A stretch of 64,000 nt of DNA from positions 59,992,084-60,056,083 of the forward strand of contig CM026426.1 of the NCBI GenBank assembly GCA_014871385.1. The letters are read 5' to 3'. Origin of the DNA: Ceratodon purpureus (lineage: Eukaryota; Streptophyta; Bryopsida; Pseudoditrichales; Ditrichaceae). Within the stretch, counting starts at the first letter, position 1, and each line of letters starts with the position of its first letter. This document shows positions 55,901-64,000 of this stretch, piece after piece. A model generated the notes under the pieces. That model was not told the origin of the DNA. It saw nothing but the letters and a program-made list of their open reading frames with translations, and searched no databases. Both the position numbers and the translations under genes were made by a program.

Positions 55901-58824
55901 ATTCAAGGATTTAGGCTAGAATGCTTAGAGAGACTTGATAGTTGAGTGTATGGTTGATGATGCAAACATTGTAGCCAAGAGAGTGTCTATGATTAGTCGA
56001 ACATCACCCAAGTTTTATACCCTTACCTTTTGTACATTATGTAAGAAACGAAAGGCTTCATTACTCTTATGTTGCCTATGCTAACGCTGCCTTTGTACTA
56101 TAATTTTGTCTATGGGATCAACTTCAAATTGCTTGATTAAGCCTGTTATCAATCTGCATTTGATGTTGAAGTGCCATTTTACAAACTGAAATTCCTAGCA
56201 AATTTTCAGAATGTTCCCAAAGTATGGGTGCTACACACTTATTCAAATTTAAGCATCGATGCGCTCAGTAATTTGCTTAACACATTTTGAGCCTCAAACA
56301 ACGTGATCTTTAACATTGGTGGAGGACCACCAATAACGCAGATTGGCCTGGTAAGAGGAGCGTAGGATCATGCAATCTTCACAATTCATTCCGCTATTCA
56401 ATAAACTTCTCATTTGTACATTGTTTTGAAGTGATACTTAGGAATATGTTTCTATATTCTAACTAACATGATATTCTTTGTTACCCAAGAAGCGCATAAG
56501 TCATTAAAGTCTTCTTCTCTAGAGAAGAATTGCCAAAGTTGAAAAGACATCAAGCAATGTCTTTGAATGTGCTTAGACGCTTACAATAACATTAGTTACA
56601 ATGGATACTTTGACTATTGCAAAAGAGAGGAAAATGATGAGTATTACAAGGGGCAAGAAAAAGCTTCTAACTATAGACATTTCCAGCTCCAGTAGTAAGA
56701 CCTCTAACGACGAAGAAGAGTTGAATGCCATCCAGGAAGAGGAGAAGATATGGATCAAGACAATGAAGAAGAGGAACTACCATTGTAACCTTCTATGAGG
56801 TCAAGTACTCAGCAGCAATTACGGATGGAGAGCAAAGAGCAGATCAACTTCACTCCTCCTAGTGCTACACAAGCTAGCGCTCATGAGGTGCATATAAAAT
56901 TATAAAATTATAGATTTAGTCTTTGTGAACACTCAACAAATTTAATTGATGTCAACGAACATGTACACATTCTAGAGAATATTATTCAACTATAACCATA
57001 TCAAGACATTCATAAATAAAGCACGATTAATCCTCTGCTTCTATTTTGTTTGTAAGCACTTATATATCTCCATTCATTACAAACATTTTAATCAACAAAC
57101 CTCTTTTTTGAATATGCCAATATGCTTAACGTTGCTCCGTCCATAGAGCTTTTGGATCGTAGGATTTTACTACCCAATCTTCTTAGCTCTTATCTTTGTT
57201 CATTCTTAAGATATTTTTGGCATTGTCTAGTTAAGCATAGGCGCAGTTGAAAGCATAGTGTTTCATAGAAGACCCCTTGACAATCCTCGAATTGCCAAAT
57301 TGCAAAATGTAGTAAAAGATTGGAATATTCATAGTCACTCACATTATATTATGGACAAAGTTATTTTTAATTTGGTATGATAATAATACGCCGTCTAGTT
57401 TGATAGTTCAAGAAGAAGTCTATCCCTTGTGCAATTCATCTATTCAAAGAGTCAATCTTCAGTTTCTTGTTAAAGATCAACCTGAGGACTTTTCTTTGGA
57501 CCTAAATTATCCAAGTAATGATCCCTTGACGGTGAGTTCGATGGTAGAAGATGAGAAGTGGAGGAGATGGTGATGAGTGCACTAATTTCATAGCTATGAT
57601 CATCACTTGTTGCCCCGTCCTACACTAATGGACATTGAACCACTGTTAAATACCTCCTATAGCCAAGCCATAGAAACCATAACAAATTGTGAGTAGCACT
57701 TTGTGGCCAATACACTTGCTAGGTTGCAAAATACAGATTAGATTGTCTCGCCCCTAACCTCTTTATCCCCCCTCAAGAGGAACTTTTTGGCTGGCATGTT
57801 CAGAGTGGACCACCATCAAGGTGGTAAGCCCTTCAACCCTGCTTTGAACAACCTTGGACGACTGAATCATGACGACTACTTGGAGGACCCCCTAGATTTT
57901 ATGGAAGGGGGGTTGCTTGTACGTGAGCGGAGAGCGGTGAGCGGAGATTTGGAGAGCAGAGAGCAGAGAATGAGACCCTGGTGCTAAAAATAGAACTTTC
58001 TCACTAAATATAAAATATAAAATTAGAATATGCAAATATTCTTAGTATATTTTTAGAAATAATCTTATTTTAGTAATATAAATTGACCCTATAACCGTGG
58101 ACTAATTACAGTATTTTCATTGAATTTGTCATTCGTTTTCTCTTTTCTTGGTGATTAATTTTTTGACGTGCACCAATTACTATGCTCTAGCTACCTCTAT
58201 ATAGTTCACGCATAGATTAATTCCCCTTATCCCTTCACATTTATATGCAGAAATTTGCTTAAAATGTACTAATATTGAAGCTCTTAAGAGGGATCACGTA
58301 ACCTTTAATATTGTAACATTTTCTTAACATTACTAGAATTCATCCATTCTCGTCTACGTGCCTTTAATCTTTTTTTTGATTTTATTCATAATTATCTTGT
58401 ATTTTTTATTTACTTCCTTTATTCTATCTATCTTGTTAATGGGGACGTAAGAGTCCTTTCATTTAATTTTATCTTTTCTTTTAATTTCTCTTTCATTGTT
58501 TTTTCTCTTTCATTTTCTTAATTTCTTTCATATTATTTTCAACCTTCATTTTTTTTTTGCTTTTATTTTTTATTTTATTTTTCATTTCAATTTTTTAAAA
58601 TTTTGTTTTTTATTTATTTATTTCAATGCTAAATGACTCTTGTACCACCCTCTTCCTTTTTCATTAAGTTTAGGATGACGACAACTTGTCAATGAAGGAA
58701 AAGCTGATTTTCAAGGGCGCCAAGCATCTTCTTCAGGGATATTTAAGTTAAGATTATGGAATGTCTCTTCTTCTTTTGTGTTGGTGTTTTGTTAAGCTCT
58801 TTGTTGTAGTAGCGGACATCGATT
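52949..58824. other. AT-rich stretch without recognisable genes
   Basis: Nearly 6 kb of AT-rich sequence. The few frames above 60 codons lack any motif. A small minisatellite lies at 54,636. From about 58,000 to 58,640 the sequence is dominated by T-rich and A-rich runs. No RNA gene was recognised. Confidence 0.5.
54636..54692. repeat. Minisatellite, three 19-bp units
   Basis: Units share TCAAGGCCATTG followed by YCGYTG. A fourth partial copy (CCAAGGCCATTGCTGGTGC) lies at about 54,766. Confidence 0.85.
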
Positions 58825-59274
58825 ATGGAAGACGTCGGAGATATTGTTGTTTTACTCGCTGACGATGTTGGCCCATTTCAACCATATGTTGAGGTGGAGG
58901 AGGAGGAGGTGATGGCCAATAGCCAAGGGCGTCCTTTGACAACGGATGTGGATGTACAATCGGATGTGAGAGCTGACCCTCCACGTTCAGATAATTTGGA
59001 TGAGATTATAGTGCTGGAGGAGGACGCAGATGTGCCTTTGCAACCTCATGCATACTCCAAGGTTGGAAAGATCTCAAGGGGGACCTATTCCAGAGAATCG
59101 GTGAGAGGGAGGTGGGGAGGTGGGCCACTGTTGAAATGTTCATACCAAGGACACTTGCCAAGTGTGGGACCAAAAGTGAACGTGAATGTAGTTTGTCCTG
59201 TAGTACAGTTAGAGGTAGGCGGTCCTGCTAATAATGTAATTGGCAAACCTAAATGTGTTAGGTTCAAAGATTAG
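58825..59274 (+). CDS. Hypothetical acidic protein, 149 codons
   Basis: Not recognised. The N-terminal half is very acidic (MEDVGDIVVLLADDVGPFQP, then VEVEEEEV, LDEIIVLEEDADVPLQ). The C-terminal half is basic and Gly/Val-rich (GRWGGGPLLKCSYQGHLP, PKVNVNVVCPVVQLEVGG). The ATG at 58,825 follows a T-rich leader and is a plausible start. The following frame (59,317-59,511) has a few Cys and may be a continuation. The element-like neighbourhood suggests a transposon accessory protein, without proof. Confidence 0.4.
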   Translation: MEDVGDIVVLLADDVGPFQPYVEVEEEEVMANSQGRPLTTDVDVQSDVRADPPRSDNLDEIIVLEEDADVPLQPHAYSKVGKISRGTYSRESVRGRWGGGPLLKCSYQGHLPSVGPKVNVNVVCPVVQLEVGGPANNVIGKPKCVRFKD

Positions 59275-59759
59275 GACATCTCTTAACAAGTATATGATGG
59301 GTGTAATAAAGGGCACATGTCAGGGGATACGAGGTATATAGTGTACACGTTCAAGATAGTATGTACTGAAATAGAATGCAGTCAATGTGAAGGACAAAGC
59401 CTTTATAATGAAAAAGTCAATACAGCTTCTGTATTGCTGACTCAATACATGGGATATTACCAAAATCATTCACTACGTGATCAATGGCCATTGTGGAAAG
59501 GGCAGTTCTAAAGAATGAGTGCTACCTACTTCTTTGCCAAGGGGTGACGCAAGATTCCACTCTCTAGGAGTAGCTTGACCTCGTTGAAGCTAAAGGTAAG
59601 CGCATGGATGAAAAGCTCGGCTTTGGGATCACGGTTGCAGACCTTCAAGAGTATGTAATACATGTGCTTGCAATACGAGAACTGAATCTTGCCTCAGAAT
59701 GTAGTCATCCACTTCTTGAATGCTGGGCAAGTGCAACCAGGGTAAGAACTGATGATAAT

Positions 59760-62700
59760 CTAATACTGAGTGATGTGAGGAGCAATGCCCGAATCGAGCC
59801 CAATGACGCAACCATGGCCCATATGAGGTATCATGGTGACGGAACGGATGCGCGCTTTGAGGGACTCGGAGGAGCCCATGGAGAGTTGCTGCGCCGGGTT
59901 GGAGCGAGTCGCACTGCATTTGACCATCTTACCATCTCTCCTACCAAGGTAGCGGTCAGCTTCTGCAGGAACAGGCACCGATCTGAGATTTGCAGGAGGC
60001 GGGGCAGAGGAGAAGAGGCGTCTTGGGGAGACCGACTTCTTCTGCGGAAGTTGAAACCCTGCTTCTTCGAGGGATAGAATCTCAGTGAGTTTCAGGTTAG
60101 TACCTAGCTTTAGTGGCCAGATGTCTGGAATCGAGGGCACTTCCTGGTCCATCGAGTAGTGTGCTATCCACTTGCGCCTTGTGCCTTTCACGCAGTGCTC
60201 AATATCATCAGAGCAAAAGAACTCTGTCTTCTCAGCTGTGTTCCTGCAAATGTTAGTCCAAACCCCGGTGTAGGTCGGTGAAGCAATGCAATTGGGCCCC
60301 CTGACAATTCTCTCAGTGCACTTCTTTTTCGTAACAGCTCTTTGGGCCCAGCATCACTCTGCAGAAGCTTTGTGAAGTCTCGATATGTGCCACTCCCTCA
60401 CATCGACCAAACACTTCCGCTCCAAGCATGATAGGCTGACGGGTGCAAAACTCTTCTGCTGCTGGCATATGGAGCATGGGATCTTCGAGCACTGTAGGAT
60501 TTCCTATTTTTTTTGCCCTGCGCTCCGCCATCCTTAGCTTTGGTTCCTTCTTAGATAGGCCTCTTCCGCTAACGTCACCTTTGAGGAACTGGTAGTAGTT
60601 AACAACCTGTAGGAATGCCTGAACGAAATCGTCCACGGTGGCAACGTAGAGGTCGTTACCGTTGTTTGCTGAAGCTTGGAGCCACTTTGTTATGAACTGT
60701 TTTGGCGAGGTTGTAGGTCGGCATCTCTGTAAGTTCTTCTTCCGTGAATTTCTGCAGTTTAGACAATAGAAGCCGTTAGATTCAACTATTGAAGTTTTGT
60801 AGGTTACGAATATGAAAACAGTAGCAAAAAAATTGAAACATTGTAGAGAAATCATACTGTAGATATGAATCTCCCTCCCACTGGCGTAAGCGGTAGTGCC
60901 AAAATGCCAGCCACTCATCAAGTTTGGTAAGTCCCTTCTCGCCCACGACCCCGGTGAATACCCACCATGCTCGCAACGCGTGATACAGAGTGTCCGCCTC
61001 TACCATACTGGTCGCTGTTTTGTACTGATTACACATCTTCTTGTGCTATTCCTTGAGTTCTTCGGGGAAGTGCTTATCTGTATAGTGGACCATATTCTAT
61101 GTTCAGTGGAACAAGCACAACCTCTCCCGGTCCTCCATTGGGTCCTCTTTATTGCCATTGCCGTATAGGATTTGCACTGCATTCCAATTCGCTTGTGCGT
61201 TATCCGCCATGAACCCCTTGAAGTTTGGCGCTGCAACGCCATTGTTCTCCATGACCAGGTTCAGGTTTTTCCAGAAGACGAGCTAGGCCTCCGTGTCCTC
61301 GGACTGCATGTCGCAACTAGCGATTGTCATCACGCGGCAGTATGTGGCGTCGTACACATGGCAAGCCATCCTCAACCACTCTTTCACCCGTCGCATGTGG
61401 TCGAACATGATCCAGGCGTTCTTGAGATCTTTGCTAGGTTGCATTCAACTGACCAAGTCGACACCACTACCCGTCCGACTTTCGACATCTTGAAGACGAA
61501 GACTTTCTCACGCTCAGCTCTCTGACCAGGAAACTTATTTTCCTGGACAAATGCCCACAAACTCATTCCACTGAGCTTGGTGATACCTTCCATGACACCG
61601 CACCTTCTAATGATTTTGAATGTCGTGACTTTGTTGCGGATGTTTGGTGACGCCATGTCTTTGCATCGATCCAGAAGAGGAACCAACTCCTCTACAGTTA
61701 GCTTCCTCGGTGGTGCGTTTCCAGTCCATAGCAGATAGCTCCCGATGAGGTGTTTGCTCGCCTTTAAGACAACGGCGCTCTTCGTTGCTTTGTTAATCAT
61801 CCCTACCTACTCTTTTATTAAGCTACTAATCTCCGCCTTGGAGTCTCTATAGTCCTCAACTTTCATTGGGTGATCATGTGTTCCTATGTGAATACATGCT
61901 CTAGTCTAATTCGCTTTGCCCACTATGTAATAAATCTTAGCCTCGCATGTAGCAACACATGATCGAGGTTCTTTACATACCTTGCAAACTAGCGTAGAGT
62001 TGGATGGAGGAGGTTGGTGCACGGGAAAAGCTTGGAGTGTACATCCTTCAAACTTGGTCTCGTTAACCTTAAAAATCTTGGGTACGCGCTTCAGGAAGTC
62101 GCACTCCTTATTGTTGCAGCGCAGCCATCCGACGCAACTCGAACTTCAAAAAAAAGAGTCCCGAGTCGTTTGTGATGTTTGTTGTGATGGTCTTGGTCCA
62201 CAAGTGTCCGTCGTATCGTTTGTCCATTCCCTGCATGGACTTTGCGGCAAGCTTAGAGGATCCTACAGTAGTTGGGGGCAATTCAAAAAGAATGGGACCA
62301 TCAAACTTCGCAGGCAAGTACTCTAATCTCTTGTGTCTAATACTGGAGTAGTCTATCTTCTTCATTATGTTTTTTGACCCACGCGTCAGTGCAAGCTGTT
62401 TGAGGAGCAGAACCATGCTAACTGTGACCTGGGACAATGGAAGGGACACATTGGAAGGAGGAGCATCAGACTTGACCTTAGGCACCAACTTGACGGGACT
62501 GACATTGTCATCAGAAGAGAGTGATATGACGGACGGAGGAGGAGGTTTCTCTACATCAGAGGTCTCGGTTCCAGGCTCAACTTTGACCTTGATATCACGA
62601 GGTAAGGGAGTCTGAATTGTGCAAGTAGAAGAGCGACGAGGGGTGAGGATCTCAGTGGATGCAGCCATCAGAGAATCAATGAGACCATAGACTCTATAAG

Positions 62701-62900
62701 ATCCAGGGAGAAGTCTCCACTGCAAGATATTGTTCTCGTCTCTCATGGAAAGTTGCCTGAGGGTGTGGGTAACCTCGGCAGTAACGTCCTCAAAGATCTC
62801 TTCCACAATACTGATGGTATCCTCACGGAAATGGAACCTAAGACTGAGGCGAAGAGAGGACACTATAGCCAGACCATCGTCATCTACGCGAAACCTTAGA
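59760..62900 (-). pseudogene. MULE-like transposase-derived gene, heavily decayed
   Basis: Minus-strand blocks in order: an N-terminal region with a Ser/Pro-rich linker; IRHKRLEYLPAKFDGPILFE; ACIHIGTHDHPMKVEDYRD; NKATKSAVVLKASKHLIGSYLLW; VMTIASCDMQSED; NFKGFMADNAQANWNAVQILYG; RERLCLFH; EADTLYHALRAWW; LDEWLAFWHYRLRQWE; then FFCSDDIEHCVKGTRRKWIAHY near the end. The conserved Asp in MTIASCDMQ and FMADNAQA suits a DDE core of the MULE type; similar repeat-encoded proteins are known to me from mosses and lycophytes. In-frame stops are TAG 61906-61908, 61807-61809, 61282-61284, 61097-61099 and 61046-61048, and TGA 61103-61105. Five fit Gln and one Trp. There are frameshifts near 61,430 and 60,900. 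A transposase is the best reading; no TIRs were found. Confidence 0.55.
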
Positions 62901-62929
62901 TTGTTTTTCAGCGGCTAGTAGTTGCTGAA

Positions 62930-63860
62930 ACTTCAAACGCAAATGACGATTACGCATCTGATGGTCAGTTCCCAGGCAAAGCAAACATCCATCGATTCTA
63001 CCCGTCCCGCCATTCTGATAACCTCCTGGTCGGCTGGTGACAGGTCGCTCGAGCCGCTGATCAGCTGTGTAGCCAACACCCTATGGACTCCTTCTGTCGG
63101 TTTTCCTTTAGACCGTGGTAAGTGGTTGTTTGGGTTGGCCAGATTGACAAAACAGTTAATGTCTACATGTCCAAATTTCTTACAAACAGTGCAGAACCTT
63201 TGGTCGACAATCTTGACTCCTTCTGCGTGGGCTAAGGTAGCAGCAGCTCAACTGCTAGTCGGCTCTGTCTTCTTAGCCTGGAAGTACGGCTTCTTACCTG
63301 AAGCGTATGGGCATTTGGTCTCACAGCGTCGTGCCAACTCCTTCAGCTTAGTCAGAGTGTTGGCTGTAAATCCACTGGTGGCCACCTTCAGATAGTCAAG
63401 TAACCCTGCTCAAGTAGATCAGTTTAAACCCTTCGCCCATGTCAGTCTGCAAGCATTTGACTAACTTCATAAATCGTTCGTAGTAATCCTAAACCTTCTC
63501 CCCTTCACCCTGCTTGAAAGTTCGCAGCGTCATATAGACCTACTCATGTGAATCCTGCTCCTTGTACCTCAGTTAGAACGCTTCCTTAGCCTCCTCCCAT
63601 GTGCAGTGAGGGCGGATGATTGAGCCAGTCATCGAACCACCGCTAGGCTTTGTCAACCAAGGTCGTCCCAAACAGCGTAATGATCACTGTCTCGTTAATT
63701 TCACCATTGAACCAGACACACTTGTCGAAATACCTAAGATGAGCGTCAGGGTCGTTTCCCTCCTTGTAGGCTCTGTAAGGTAACTGCTTCCTCTGCGCGC
63801 TGACAAGCGTTCGGGGGGTGCTGAAGCGAAGTCGGTCGTGTCTACAGGTGGCAATACCCG
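62930..63860 (-). pseudogene. Second Ty3/gypsy gag fragment with CCHC knuckle
   Basis: The minus strand encodes YKEGNDPDAHLRYFDKCVWF and INETVIITLFGTTLVDKA, then TAG (63643-63645, where Gln fits) and RWFDDWLNHPP: the gag core of a different Ty3/gypsy family. Further down, a CX2CX4HX4C knuckle (CTVCKKFGHVDINC) is encoded at 63152-63193. Several stops and shifts separate these parts. The N-terminal part continues toward the window edge. Protease and RT are absent; the MULE-like gene begins directly after, so the element is truncated or interrupted. Confidence 0.75.
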
Positions 63861-64000
63861 AAGAGGTACTGTCGATGTCGCTGGATAATGTACCGGGAGG
63901 TGGGGAACAGATGGGGCAGTGTGTGAACCTCCGGGAATGGTGGTAGTACTTTAGCCGACCCTTGGGGCTATCGGCTCCACGGTGGGCCGCCAGCGCCCAA

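Noticed and set aside
5190-62900. Nuclear code with TAG/TAA = Gln
   Set aside because: Many TAG fit Gln, but TGA at Arg sites, TAG at Trp sites and frameshifts occur in the same genes, so decay explains more. Kept only as an alternative in the findings.

Overview
The window reads as nuclear DNA of a green-lineage eukaryote, probably a streptophyte (moss, lycophyte, fern or charophyte alga). The reasons are GT..AG introns inside coding frames, plant-type CACTA, MULE-like and Ty3/gypsy elements, CCCTAAA-type telomere-like repeats and a C-to-T decay pattern typical of DNA methylated at CG and CHG. The species cannot be fixed from sequence alone. Almost everything recognisable is mobile-element DNA in different stages of decay; I see no intact housekeeping gene and no rRNA or tRNA.

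Layout. 0.8-3.3 kb: minus-strand ORFs of unknown function (coiled coil; Cys-rich). 5.2-9.35 kb: decayed CACTA (En/Spm) TNP2 transposase. 10.9-17.8 kb: 3' part of a minus-strand Ty3/gypsy element (protease, RT, RNase H, integrase, an extra coiled-coil ORF, polypurine tract, LTR). 18.7-20.9 kb: decayed gene of unknown family. 22.7-25.9 kb: decayed transposase-like gene with a CxxC and an EKSHHQAK motif. 26.24-44.65 kb: an 18.4-kb element with perfect terminal inverted repeats (below). 46.0-48.1 kb: coiled-coil/RING-like pseudogene. 49.2-50.56 kb: unknown pseudogene whose frame is broken only by nonsense codons. 51.36-52.95 kb: gag, primer-binding site and LTR of the same Ty3 family as at 10.9-17.8 kb, so the 33 kb between may be nested in one old retroelement. 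53-58.8 kb: AT-rich and empty. 59.8-62.9 kb: MULE-like pseudogene. 62.9-63.9 kb: a second Ty3 gag fragment.

The main discovery candidate is 26,238-44,651. It has identical 27-bp terminal inverted repeats and a 4-bp target duplication (TATG). It carries about 31 copies of a roughly 21-bp palindrome that I saw nowhere else in the window. Its genes are (-) a small unknown protein; (-) an FCP1/NIF-type HAD phosphatase-like gene; (-) a four-exon gene of about 1,246 codons joining a ParB/DGQHR-like motif to an amino-methyltransferase-like C-terminus; and (+) a DDE-like protein resembling the uncharacterised DUF7869 family, the best transposase candidate. Twelve palindromes lie at about 52-bp intervals inside intron 1 of the methyltransferase-like gene. 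Palindromes of a TTTAGGTC class sit near the element ends and a TTTAGCTC class sits inside. A working model is a large DNA transposon whose own DNA-binding or modification protein recognises the palindromes. All its genes now carry lesions, so this copy is probably not autonomous.

Across the window, frames that are otherwise conserved are interrupted mostly by TAG (where Gln is expected) and TGA (where Arg is expected), rarely by TAA. That is what deamination of methylated CAG and CGA gives.
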